A stretch of 64,000 nt of DNA from Tricholoma matsutake (taxonomy: Eukaryota; Basidiomycota; Agaricomycetes; Agaricales; Tricholomataceae), in NCBI GenBank assembly GCA_026075535.2, contig AP026547.1, forward strand, positions 2,976,001 to 3,040,000, given 5' to 3'. Under the pieces are notes generated by a model. The model was not told the DNA's origin, made no database searches, and was given only the letters and a program-made list of their open reading frames with translations. Each line of letters opens with the position of its first letter. The stretch's first letter is position 1. Positions 10,462-22,100 of the stretch are shown here, in pieces. A program made the position numbers and the translations under genes.

Positions 10462-11203
10462 TGTTACAATTTTCCTTGTAACTCATGGAACCCAACCAAC
10501 CCAACCAACCCAACGATCCCCTCCAGACAGGAGGCACTCCATGATTCATGCCTAGGGCATGTCCTTGACACCAGACACACGCACAGTGCATGCTGACTGC
10601 ATGCATTCGATCCCCTTCCTGTGGAAGGCACCCTTGATGCATGGTGACTCCATGCACCCGAACCCACTCCCACACATGCTGTGATACAACAGCCTCTTGA
10701 CATGAGGTCCGTGATGTCGGACTCTCATGATCGACATCGGATCCTTGACATCGGATCTGTGACATCAGATGCCTCATGCTAGGCATGAGGCTTATCTCTT
10801 ATTGTTTCCTGACATGCTGCGCTGCAGCACTCCGTGACATCGGATGCCTCATGCAAGGCATGAGGCCTATTGTTTCTATTCTTACCTGATACACATCTAT
10901 CTTTCCGATTGGACGATAAAGACCTCCCTCGTAGTATAAGTACTGCAACTCGTAGTAGGGATGTCCTTAGTTTAGATCTAGGCAATTAACAGCCTTAACT
11001 TGCAACTCGTGAACTTACTCAAAACCACTAAGGAAGCCCCTTAGTGCGTGAACCTGAACAACTCTACGCAGAAGCCCTGCTAGAGTGCACTACCTATCTT
11101 ACTTCGGATGCTCTGAGTAAGACTAGTGCCGAACGACTCGTCAAGGAAGCACCTCATCAAACAACATCGACTAGATCGAGTGGTTGAGGCTTTGCCCTTA
11201 ACA
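10462..11203 (+). repeat. 5' LTR of Gypsy-A (742 bp)
   Basis: Starts TGTTACAATTTTCC and ends CCCTTAACA. It has two copies of a near-palindrome, GCCTCATGC and GCATGAGGC arms, at 10771-10791 and 10846-10866. GACATCGGAT-type direct repeats lie at about 10733-10845, and a TATA-like TATAAGT at 10935. Differences from the 3' LTR are largely C/T or G/A at CpG. Confidence 0.95.
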
Positions 11204-11519
11204 TAAGATCTAAACTATCTGCTAGCCCACCTACCTAGGTGTAGGCAATACGTCTCAATACACACCACAGCAACCCGGGTCTAGACAAACCCCAGACCGA
11301 CCACCAAGAGAAGCAGAACCACAGCCAGGTTCATCTTGGTATCGATACAATGGAAGACTAGTCTGTTACTCGACCCCAGCACAATGTTGGTTCTATAGAT
11401 CAACCGAAAGACAAAGAGGAGACTACCTCACCGACGAAGACTTTGAACAGTCACACACACCCCCACCCGAAACATCCACCCACTTCCTAATCGATGAAGT
11501 CAATGACCTCTATAACGAG

Positions 11520-12383
11520 ATGTCTGAACCCGCAACCACACCGATGACGTCCATGAAGGACATTCGAATCCAATCACCAACAGACTTCTCAGGAGAGCAG
11601 ACCAAGACTGCCAAGTTCCTGCAGGAGATAGACCTATACCTGCGAATCAACAACCAGGTCTATGACACAAATGACAAGAAGATTATCTTCACACTGTCCT
11701 TCATGAATGGAGGGACAGCAGCCGCCTGGGTGCAGGCATTTGTCAACCAACACCAGTCCGAGGGACTCGGTGAATACGCAGACTTCCGACAGAAGGTCTT
11801 AGAGGCCTTCTCACCGATCGATGACACTGGAACGGCAAAGACAGAGATCAAGAATCTCAAGCAAGGTTCAGGGAACCTTGAAGAATATGTGGCGAACTTC
11901 CGCATCCTGAAAGACAGGATGGGAATCACAGAAGATGCAGCCATGATCGAGTACTTCATGGATGGACTGCACCCTGAATTACTGAAGAGGGTACACACAA
12001 TGGAAATGGTACCCAACACTCTCGAGGGCTGGATAAAGGCAGCCTCAAAATACAAAGGCCAATGGAAACGGGCCATGGCAATCCTGGGAAAGACCAGGCA
12101 GAACCAGAAGACAAACGAAACAACAAAGAAAGGACACCCCTCTCTTGACATCAACCGACTGACGAACCAAGAACATGTGGAACACCTCCAGAAGGGATTG
12201 TGTTTCATCTGCCACCAACCGGGACACCGATCGTCCGACCACAGGGATGGAAAGAACCCCACTCAGACGGGGTCAGCGCCTCCTCCCTACCGAAACCGCT
12301 TCACCCAGAAGAAGACTGGGGTGGACACCTACCAGAAGATCCACACGATGCTGGATGAACTAGACAAAGAAGAAAAGGAATGA
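11520..12383 (+). CDS. Gypsy-A gag
   Basis: 287 residues from the ATG at 11520. The retrotransposon gag core is residues 20-190 (FSGEQTKTAKFLQEIDLYL, MNGGTAAAWVQAF, AKTEIKNLKQGSGNLEEYV). A zinc-knuckle-like CFICHQPGHRSSDH sits near residue 230, with the last Cys replaced by His. Its stop overlaps the pol start in an ATGA (12380-12383), so pol lies in the -1 frame and would need frameshifting or re-initiation. It is intact, unlike pol. It would form the particle shell and bind RNA. Confidence 0.9.
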   Translation: MSEPATTPMTSMKDIRIQSPTDFSGEQTKTAKFLQEIDLYLRINNQVYDTNDKKIIFTLSFMNGGTAAAWVQAFVNQHQSEGLGEYADFRQKVLEAFSPIDDTGTAKTEIKNLKQGSGNLEEYVANFRILKDRMGITEDAAMIEYFMDGLHPELLKRVHTMEMVPNTLEGWIKAASKYKGQWKRAMAILGKTRQNQKTNETTKKGHPSLDINRLTNQEHVEHLQKGLCFICHQPGHRSSDHRDGKNPTQTGSAPPPYRNRFTQKKTGVDTYQKIHTMLDELDKEEKE

Positions 12384-15300
12384 GCCCTCAACCTCATGGA
12401 GGAATCAGGTTTTTAGAACAGCGGCCTGATATGACGCCAGTCACCGCTGTAGTCTCCCTAGGGTCTGTACTCTTGGCTACCATGAATAGACAATCTATGC
12501 GCCTGTCTATTTGGGTAGCTGAGTCAGACAACGGGAAAGACGTCACAATGAACGCGCTCCTCAACTCTGGAGCAGGAGGAGTCTTTATTGACTCGAAATT
12601 CGTTGAACGAGAAGGGATCAAGACATATCCCTTAGGCTATACCATCCGGGCCACAAATGTAGATGGAACCCTGAACAGGCAGGGAACGATCACAAGATAC
12701 GTGAAAGGGAAGCTCCACATCAATGGACAGAGCTGCCCAATGGAATACCTAGTCACTGGACTAGGCAAGGAATCGGTAATCCTAGGCTTGTCATGGCTGC
12801 GAGAGGTGAACCCGATCATCGACTGGAAGAAGGGAACTCTTGAGTTCCGAGATGAAGAACGATGGGCTCAGATCAAACAAATCTTGGAGAAGACAAGAAG
12901 AGCCGAACGGGCCCTCCCGAACACCCTAAACCTTCCTAGGGTAGATGCCGAAAGGGAGACAACAAATGACAGAATGGCACGAATTTGACACATTGTGGCC
13001 AAGACAAGACAAAGGCTCTCTGAAGAGAGAGAGAAGAACCTTGCCCAAGCCAGACTGGCTGTGGCGAAAACAAGAAAAAGACTCTCTGAAGAGAAGGATA
13101 GGAACCTTGCCCAGGCACGACTGGCTGTGGCAAGGACAAAGGAAAGCCAAAGAACTGAATTCTACCCAGATAGCTGTCGCAAAGACCAGAGGCAACAGCA
13201 CTCCTAAGGAAGCCAGAAACCTCAAAGCAGCACGACGTGCTGTTGCCAAGACCCGAGAAAACCAGAAGAAGAAGCAACTGGAAAAGGGCAAAAATAATGA
13301 ATGTGACAGGGCACGACAAATCATGCAAAAGATGAAGGAATACCTAACCTCCACAGGGGAGGGAAGCACTGGCAACCGGAACTGGAAAATGGCATTACAA
13401 AACAGGACAAAGGACCCCCAAAGGGCTACCCCGACACGCAATTATGGAACCCCTGATTATGGTACTACCGAAATGAAAATACCGACGCCCAGGGAGACCC
13501 CTCCTCAAGTAAAGATCGAGGAGGTACCTGATGAGGAACTACTGGCAGATACCAGCATGGAAATACAAGCAATGGAAGAAACCCACAAACAAGATGCAAC
13601 AGACCTCCTGATCGCATACATACGAGGGGAACCAGTCATTGGCATATTTGAACCACCAGAAGAACCACCCCTGACCAAGGAACACCAAGAACCCACCCAT
13701 ACATACATACAGAAAACAGACACGATCTCCAGGATTGCAAGAGCCAAGGACTCCCCATGATATATATTCTTGAGAAGTGCATGGATCAGAGCAAAGACAT
13801 CCATTTCCCAGTGACTTGCACACGAACAAGATGAGGGGAAGGAGGCCAGCAAACAGACCCTGGACGACTTACTGCCACCGGAATACCAGAAATACAGACA
13901 GGTATTCGAGAAAGCCACATCCGAACGATTCCTGGAATCGAAGCCATGGGACCATGCGATTGACCTGAAGGAAGGCTTTGTACCAAGGGATTGCAAAGTC
14001 TACCCACTGACACCGAAAGAACAAGAGAAACTCAATGAGTTTCTAGATGAAAACCTGGAAAAAGGATATATCCGACTGTCAAAATCACCTATGGCATCCC
14101 CATTCTTCTTCGTGTTGAAGAAGGACTCTGACACTCTACGACCTTGCCAAGACTATCGCTATCTAAATGAAGGAATGATCCAATACAACTACCCTCTACC
14201 ACTAATCGGAGATCTTTTGGACAAGCTGAAGGGAGCAAGATTTTTTACAAAGCTCAACATTCGATGGGGGATACCATAACGTACAGATAAAGAAAGGAGA
14301 CAAGTGGAAGGCAGCATTCAAGATGAACCGAGGGCTATTTGAGCCAATGGTGATGTTCTTTGGGCTGTGCAACTCACCGGCAACATTCCAGGCCATGATG
14401 AACGACCTCTTCTGAGACATGCTGGACAAAGGATGGCTTGTCATCTACATGGATGACATCCTGATCTTCTCGAAGACGGAAGAAGAACACTGGATAAGGA
14501 CCGAGAGGGTCCTCAAATGACTATGGCAATGCGATCTCTACCTGAAAGTAGAGAAGTGCAAATTCAACATACAGGAAGTTGACTTCTTAGGCATGATCAT
14601 CAGGCCCAACGAACTTGCAATGGACAGCACGAAGCTGGCTAGGATCAAGGACTGGCCCACGCCAAGGACAGTGAAGGATGTAAGATCCTTCCTAGGATTT
14701 GGGAACTTCTATTGAAGATTCATCGGACACTTCGCAGATCTGGCCAGACCGCTGAATGATTTGACGAAGAAGAACCAGAAATTTGAATGGACGAACAGCT
14801 GCCAGCAGTCGTTCGATGTGCTGAAAAGGAAATTCAACAAAGCCCCAGTACTGCTGATGCCAGATGCAATGAAACCATTTGTGGTGGAATCTGATGCCTC
14901 AAAGTTTGCGACAGGCGCGGTACTCAGACAACAGGACGCCAATGGAGACTGGCACCCATGCGGCTATATCTCACATTCTTTCAATGAAGCCAAAAGAAAT
15001 TATGAGATATATGACAGGGAACTACTGGGAGTGATCCGAGTGCTAGAGACATGGAGACACTACCTACAGGGGACACCGTTCCCTGTGACGGTACTGTCCG
15101 ATCACAAGAACCTGACATATTTCTGTCAGGCACAGAAACTAAACCGACGACAGGCTAGATGGAGCATCTACCTGTCACAATTCGACCTGAAGCTACAACA
15201 CGTACCCAGATCACAGATGATACAATCTGATGCCCTATCGAGGAGAGCAGATCATATAGCTGAAGAAGACACCGATAACGAGGACAAGACCATCCTCACC

Positions 15301-16773
15301 GATGAACTATTCATGAAAACAATCGATGCTGAACTCCAGGGAGCCCTGGTCTCAGCAATAATGAAGGACGACCTCGTAAATGAAGCTTTATGAGCCCTCA
15401 AGAACAATGGAACTCCCCCAATCAAGTCTGCATTGGAGGACTGGAAATTTGAAGACGGCCTGCTCTTTTTCAAAGACAGGTGCTATGTGCCACAGGACAA
15501 AACCCTCCGCCGAGCAATCATACGGAAATACCATGATAGCATCATGACAGGACATCCTGGACAATGGCAAACAATTGAACTGATCCAACGAGACTACTGG
15601 TGGCCAGGAATGGCCAACTTCATAAAGAAATATGTCGAAGGCTGTGCAAAATGCCAGCAAATGAAGATCAACACCCACCCGACGACCCCACCCCCAACAC
15701 CGATATCATCTGATGCCAGCAGACCATTTGAGCTGGTAACGACAGATTTTATTACGGACCTGCCTGTAATAAATGGATTTGACTCAATCATGGTCATGGT
15801 AGACCATGGTCTTACAAAGGGGGTAATTTTTATTCCTTGCGCGAAGACGATCGATGCACTTGGCGCCACAGACCTCTACCTGCGCCATGTGTACACAAGA
15901 TTTGGACTCCCCGGAAGAATCATCTCAGACAGAGACCCTCAATTCACGTCCAAACTCTTCCGAGAACTCGGACGACTGCTCGGAATCAAGCTATCCATGA
16001 GCACCGCCTATCACCCCCAGACCGACGGAGAAATGGAGCGAGTAAACCAAGAACTAGAGGTTTACCTCCACATGTTCTGTTCGAACAAACCAGAAGATTG
16101 GGAGCATTATCTCCCAACAGCAGAATTCATGCATAACCAGAAGATGCACTCTGCAGTAAAACATTCGCCGTTTTACTTGATGATGGGATATCAGCCATGA
16201 GCTATCCCCACCCCATACGAAAAGACGAACGTGCTGGCCGCCAAACAGAGAATCCAAGAACTTCTCTCTGCAAGAAGGGAAGCTCTTGCCGCACACGAAC
16301 TAGCCAGACAGGCTATGGCTGCCCGAATGAAAGGGCAATACGAACCATTCAAGGTTGGAGAACAAGTATGGCTTGACTCCAAGAACCTGAAGATTGGCTA
16401 CCCAATGAGAAAACTGGCACCAAAATGAGAAGGGCCCTTTGTGATTGAAGATGCCTTGTCGAGAATGACATACTGATTGAAACTGCTGCCGAGATGGAAG
16501 ATCCACCTGGTATTCCATGCGGCTTTACTCACGTGATACCATGAGAATGACACTCATGGGCAAAACTTCCTGACTCCACCACCTGACCTCGTGGAAGGAG
16601 AAAACAAATACGAGGTGGAAGCGATCATCGCACACAAGAAGCACGGCAAGACACGCTGTTACCTCATGAAATGGGTTGACTACCCGACATCCGAAAACAC
16701 ATGGGAACCCGAATCAAAACTGAAGAATGCCCCCGAGATCCTGATGGCATATAAGAAGAGGTACCACCTCTGA
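12380..16773 (+). pseudogene. Gypsy-A pol: protease, RT, RNase H, integrase, chromodomain
   Basis: Protease: LLNSGAGGVFIDS (about 12550-12595), with Asn where the catalytic Asp of DSG is expected. Linker 12945-13330 has repeated AVAKTR-type motifs. [22 protein letters not shown] (D to N at the first catalytic Asp), FGLCNSPATFQ and YMDDILIF. RNase [26 protein letters not shown]. Integrase: HDSIMTGHPGQW with CAKCQ (HHCC), then TDFITDLP, SDRDPQF and MERVNQELE (DDE). Chromodomain: YLMKWVDYPTSENTWEPES. TGA stops start at 12986, 13758, 13812, 14413, 14518, 14713, 15391, 16198, 16426, 16474 and 16534. Frameshifts lie near 13140 and at an extra G near 14265. Every stop I checked sits where arginine fits. 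Confidence 0.95.
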
Positions 16774-16928
16774 CAAGAACCCAAGAAACCCCCACTATCT
16801 GAACCAAACCCCAGCCAAACGACACCCTGGATACCCCCCAAACGACAATTGACCCACTGAATGTTGACGCCCTTCACGTTCACTCCCACCCCCACCCCCT
16901 TTCGATAAAGAATGAATACGAGAAGAAC

Positions 16929-17408
16929 ATGGCGACTGGACAACGAGTCATTGACCAGTCACCAAGAATGAACAGACTGCCAGGGCAACCCTCTTGGGAA
17001 TGCCTGCACGGAATCACATTCTGGATAAACAGAGACAACTGGATAAAGAGAATATCCTCGACTTGCCCAACATGCTGCCTCTATGCACGAAGGAGCATGA
17101 AAATGGATTTGACCTGGGTAAAAGCACAATTTGAGGAGTGGTGCTTCGAAGAAGAGTTAGATGGCAGAGACTATCTCCCCGAACAATTTGTTGTCGACCG
17201 TGATGGTCTGACCCCAGGCAGGAGACCACTAGCGGGGATTGGCCCACTACTGTGGAATGACCTTCAGTGGAACACCCACTATGACAAAGAAAGCGGATTC
17301 GAGCTGGCAAGGCAGCTCTTATTTGGACAACATGGAGAACTGGGGACATTGCTGCATTCCAGCCAACACACCCATACACCGACACCCCAGACCACTGAGC
17401 ACAACTAG
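16929..17408 (+). CDS. Extra open frame downstream of the Gypsy-A chromodomain
   Basis: 159 residues, MATGQRVIDQSP to HTPTPQTTEHN, lying between the pol stop and the 3' LTR. Visible features are a STCPTCCLYARR cysteine cluster near residue 45, a basic then acidic stretch (QFEEWCFEEELDGRDYLPEQF) and a Trp-rich GPLLWNDLQWNTHYD. There is no signal peptide or membrane segment, so it is not env-like. It contains no stop although pol around it has many, which is notable but could be chance. No family recognised. Low confidence that it is translated. Confidence 0.3.
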   Translation: MATGQRVIDQSPRMNRLPGQPSWECLHGITFWINRDNWIKRISSTCPTCCLYARRSMKMDLTWVKAQFEEWCFEEELDGRDYLPEQFVVDRDGLTPGRRPLAGIGPLLWNDLQWNTHYDKESGFELARQLLFGQHGELGTLLHSSQHTHTPTPQTTEHN

Positions 17409-17418
17409 GTGTGAACTG

Positions 17419-17526
17419 ATTGTCCACAAAGACGTTAAACTACCAATTGTCTGCAAAGATGTTAAACTACCGATTGTCCACAAAGATGTTAAACTAGCAA
17501 TCATCCACAAAGATGTAAAACTACAG
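17419..17526 (+). repeat. Four tandem copies of a 27-bp unit before the Gypsy-A 3' LTR
   Basis: Units of ATTGTCCACAAAGAYGTTAA plus CTACCA start at 17419, 17446, 17473 and 17500. The length is a multiple of three and one frame reads VHKDVKLPI repeats, but no surrounding gene uses that frame convincingly. Confidence 0.85.
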
Positions 17527-17783
17527 TGATTACCCTTGATACTGTGCAAACCCTACACACCCCTCCCCCTTCCGACGACACCACTGACTCTTTGACACCA
17601 CTGCTAAAGGCAGTATAAAATGAAAGAACCCGATCACAGTCCAAGCTTGGACATAAACAATTCCTCCATCGTACCCCTTGACCCCGACCTACCCACATAA
17701 CCAGACCACACCCGATCAGACCACGAAGGAGAGATGAAGATTTAGGTCGAAGTGTGGAACTTTCAACCATAGCAGGGGGGTAA

Positions 17784-18525
17784 TGTTACAATTTTCCTTG
17801 TAACTCATGGAACCCAACCAACCCGACCAACCCGACGATCCCCTCCAGACAGGAGGCACTCCATGATTCATGCCTAGGGCATGTCCTTGACACCAGACAC
17901 ATGCACAGTGCATGCCGACTGCATGCATTCGATCCCCTTCCCGTGGAAGGCACCCTTGACGCATGGTGACTCCATGCACCCGAACCCACTCCCACATATG
18001 CTGTGATACAACAGCCTCTTGACATGAGGTCCGTGATGTCGGACTCTCACGATTGACATTGGATCCTTGACATTGGATCTGTGACATCGCCCGCCTCATG
18101 CTAGGCATGAGGCTTATCTCTTATTGTTTCCTGACATGCTGCGCCACAGCACTCCATGACATTGGACGCCTCATGCAAGGCATGAGGCCTATTGTTTCTA
18201 TTCTTACCTGATACACATCTATCTTTTCGATTGGACGATAAGGACCTCCCTCATAGTATAAGTACTGCAACTCGTAGTAGGGATGTCCTTAGTTTAGATC
18301 TAGGCAATTAACAGCCTTAACTTGCAACTCGTGAACTTACTCGAAACCACTAAGGAAGCCCCTTAGTGTGTGAACCTGAATGACTCTACGCAGAAGCCCT
18401 GCTAGAGTGCACTACCTATCTTACTTCGGACACTCCGAGTAAGACTAGTGCCGAACAACTCGTCGAGGAAGCACCTCGTCAAACAACATCGACTAGATCG
18501 AGTGGTTGAGGCTTCGCCCTTAACA
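17784..18525 (+). repeat. 3' LTR of Gypsy-A (742 bp)
   Basis: Starts TGTTACAATT right after a G-run polypurine tract and ends TTAACA, followed by the GCATG duplication. Same length as the 5' LTR. Confidence 0.95.
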
Positions 18526-18530
18526 GCATG

Positions 18531-18741
18531 CACATCTCATATTGCTCAAAACCAAGAAATTTTTATTGACTACACCCCTACCCCTGGACACCAGATTTCC
18601 GGATTCAGAAAGGCACCTGTGCTTGGACGAGGTTCAATATGGCTGGAATGCACCGTGGGAGGAAAAATATCCCAAATCACTCTCAAGGATGTGGCGCATG
18701 CCCCTGATGTGCCATTCAACCTCATTTCAATTTCATGCGCA
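18531..18741 (+). pseudogene. Copia-A protease segment
   Basis: Continues the protease cut at 10461: CTSHIAQNQEIFIDY, PTPGHQISGF and DVAHAPDVPFNLISISCAL, the usual copia retropepsin to GAG-pre-integrase link. It is cut at 18746 by Gypsy-B1 and resumes in phase at 24797. Confidence 0.9.
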
Positions 18742-18746
18742 CTCGA

Positions 18747-19171
18747 TATAAGGGCAACCTAAGCCTCTAGCAAAGGGAAATCCAAAGTTAAAATTATACT
18801 ACATAATACAGGCATTGGGGACACACCTAGCAAAGGGAAATCCAAAGAGAAAACTCTAAGGATCCCCTTGCTGATGCCCAGTATATGTGAAGACAACAAA
18901 AATCAAATATAACCTAAAAATAGAAAAAGGCGGAGATAGGCAGATCAAGGCCGCCGAATGACATCATACCAAGGGGTATGTGTCGGAAGGGGTACTCCGC
19001 CTCTAAATATAAAAGTGTCAACATGTACAAACATGATAGCAAGGGAAAATTAGTAATAAAATCCGGAAAAATCATAGAAAATGAAGAATAGAAGGAAATG
19101 AGGTGGGGAAAAATATAGGATGAACATAAAAAATAGGAAAAACACACAGGGCACCCCCTAGTCCCCTTAAA
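18747..19171 (-). repeat. 3' LTR of Gypsy-B1 (425 bp)
   Basis: On the minus strand it follows the pol stop and a GAGAGGGGGTGA polypurine tract. The terminal TGTAAGG is changed to TTTAAGG here. It contains two near-identical CTAGCAAAGGGAAATCC boxes (about 18770 and 18829). Confidence 0.9.
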
Positions 19172-19182
19172 TCACCCCCTCT

Positions 19183-22100
19183 CTAAGATGCATCGCCCCG
19201 ATGCATTCGAAATCGCATACAACCAAAGTCTGTGACTTGAATGCGACGTGGTGCAGCAGTGTGCCATCGGTGGAATTCCTTGATTAACCAAGGGGCATTT
19301 ATGTCAGACTCTTCGACCCATGAGTTCTCCTCATACCCATAACCCTTCCAATGTACCAAATACTGGAGTTTTTTTCGACGCAAATGGCTGTCCAAGATTG
19401 ACTCGACTTCGTATTGGGGTTCTCCCTCAATCACTGTAGGTGGTGGTGGTGGGTGTGAATGGCGTCCTGGGAATGGATCTGGGGGAGCTGGAAGCAATTT
19501 GACGACATGGAAGATGGGATGGAGTCTGGACATGGAGGCTGGGAGGCGTAGACGATAGGCATGCGTTCCAACGCACTTGACAATGGGGAAAGGTCCCAAG
19601 AAGCGATGAGCGAGTTTCTTGGATGGACGTGTAGTGGAGATGTCACTGGAGTCAAGATAAACTCGATCACCAACCTTGTACTGAGGGGTTGGGGAGTGGC
19701 GTTGGTTGTAAAATTGCGCCATGTCATCCTTCGCCTTTGCTAAGGCTGCCCTTGCCTCCTCCAAGCTATCCCTCATGTGTTCTGTGAACTCATTCACCAT
19801 CTCGATGTGTGAGGGAGTTTGGCGAGGTTCAAATCCCATGCATGGATGTCGTCCAGTGTCTAAGAGGAAAGGGGTCTGTTGAGTGGAAGCATGGACATGG
19901 TTGTTGTATCCGAACTCAGCCAAAGGAAGGAGATCATCCCAATCATCCTGGCGTTCATTGACAAAGAGGTGGATGTACTGCTCCAGTTCCTGGTTGACTC
20001 GCTCCGTCTGGCCATCAGTTTGTGGGTCATAAGCAGTTGAAGCGAGGAGTTTGATCCCCAGGAGTTGGTACAGCTCACGAGTGAACTCTGCCATGAACTG
20101 AGGGCCACAATCCGAGAGGAAGGCACCAGGAAGTCCATGTAATTTCCACACGTGGTGGAGGTAGAGTTGAGCAGCACCTAGGGCACTGACAGTGGTATGA
20201 GTGGGAATGAAGTGAGCGCATGTTCCCACTGAGTCAACTGTGCACATCACCGCATCAAACCCATTTGACTCTGGCAATTCCACCACAAAGTCGACACTGA
20301 CGACATCCCAATGACTCTCTGGAACAGGAAGAGGGTGTAGCTCACCAATAGGCTTGCGACGAGGAACCTTGGTGCATAAGCAAAGGTCACAAGTGCGACA
20401 ATACTGACCAATGAGCTGTGACATTTGTGGCCACCAATAGTTCTGTGAGGTGAGCTCCAAGGTCTTCCAGTGTCCGGGGTGGCCAGCAATCTGTGAGTCA
20501 TGGTGTTGGGATATGATGCACCGGCGAAGGTCTGGGTCATTGGGAACATAGATGCGATCCCTGAAATACAACAGGTCCTCCTTTTCAGCCCACTCTGCTG
20601 CACGTAAGGAAAGGGTCGATCCCTTCCTCAGTTCTTTAACAGCTCGGGTGACAACATCCTCATGTAAACCGCTACGGTTTGCACGATGAATGTCACATAG
20701 GATGTCCCGCTCCTTGCCCTGGGGTGCAATGCCTTCCAGTGCCCAAATGGTGAACAGGTCTGGCTGCAACAGCACAATGTTTTGGTTGTCACCACTGCCA
20801 TCCCCATGGTCTGCACGTTGGGATAGGGCATCAGTCTTCCCCATGCTGCAACCCGGATGGTGGTGCAAGGAGAAGTCGAATCTAGATAGATACAGGGACC
20901 AACGAGCTTGACGACTGTTCAATTTCTTGGCCGTCATGAAGTACTCGAGATTCTTGTGATCTGTCCAAATTTCCACCTTGTGTTGGGCACCCTCGAGGAA
21001 GTGTCGCCACTCCTCAAGCGCACACATTATCGCCAACATCTCCTTGTCATGGATCTCATAGTTTTGCTCTACAGCACTAAGGCTTTTGGAGTAGAACGCA
21101 ACAGGATGCCACTTCTGGTCCTCCGGAGACTGCTGAGACAACACAGCGCCCATCGCAAAGTCAGAACTGTCGGCTTCTACACGAAAAGGACGCAAATCAT
21201 CAGCAAAGGTAAGGATCGGAGCGGAAGTGACCATCTCCTTAAGCTTTTCGAATGCCTCCTGTTGTGCATTATCCCACCTCCATGCCTCCTTTCCTGTCAA
21301 GTCGAACAGTGGTCGTGCATGATGTGAGAAATCCTTGATAAAACGCCGATAGAAATTGATGAAGCCCAGGAAAGACTGCACCTCCTTCTTGTTCGTGGGC
21401 GTCGGCCAAGCTGTGACCCCGTTTACCTTGATAGGATCCATCTCCACTTGACCCTCCGAGATAATCAGGCCGAGGTACTCGATCTTGGTCCTTTCGAACT
21501 CGCATTTGTCCTGACAAAGGTAGAGTTTGTACCGTCAAAGTTGCTCTAGGACGAGGCACGTGATGCAACGGTGCTCTTCAACCGTGCGAGTGAAGATGAG
21601 GATGTCATCGAGATAGATGCAGACAACGCCTTCAAGGATGAGGTCGTGGAAGATGTCGTTCATCATGGTCTGAAAGGTGGCAGGGCTATTAGTAAGGCCA
21701 AAGAACATGACAAGCGGTTCAAAAAGACCACGGTTGGTACGAAAGGCTGCCCTCCACTCATCTCCCTTCTTTATCCTGACATTATTATAGCCCCAATGGA
21801 CATCAAGCTTGGTGAAGTATCGGGCTCCATGGAGCTGGTTTACGAGTTCGGAGATGAGGGGTAGTGGGTAGCGATTTTTGACCGTGATGTTGTTGAGCCT
21901 TCTGTAGTCTTGAACCGGTCGAAGTGAGCCATCCTTCTTCTTGACAAAGAAAAAGGGAGAGGCCATGGGTGACTTTGATGGTCGAATACGTCCAGAGGCC
22001 AGGTGCTCGTCGATGAACTGGTCAAGCTGCCGTTGTTCTTCCGGAGAGAGAGGATAGACCTTGCAGGATGAAGGGGTTGCGCTGGGGGTGAGTTCGATTG

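Larger units (their letters stand above)
10462..18525 (+). mobile_element. Gypsy-A: complete chromodomain Ty3/gypsy element, 8.06 kb, inactive
   Basis: Both LTRs are 742 bp and the element is flanked by GCATG (10457-10461 and 18526-18530). Order: LTR, gag, protease, a repeat-rich linker, RT, RNase H, integrase, chromodomain, an extra open frame, a 27-bp tandem repeat, polypurine AGCAGGGGGGGTAA, LTR. The pol order RT-RH-IN and the chromodomain mark it as a chromovirus. Its pol contains eleven in-frame TGA codons and at least two 1-bp frameshifts, so it cannot move on its own. Confidence 0.95.

Noticed and set aside
12380..16773. UGA read as arginine (altered genetic code or programmed recoding)
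   Set aside because: CpG decay explains CGA to TGA with a matching excess of R to Q/H/C changes; nothing else hints at a code change, and gag frames end at normal stops.
16929..17408. Envelope-like gene in Gypsy-A
   Set aside because: No signal peptide, no transmembrane segment and no glycoprotein-like pattern.
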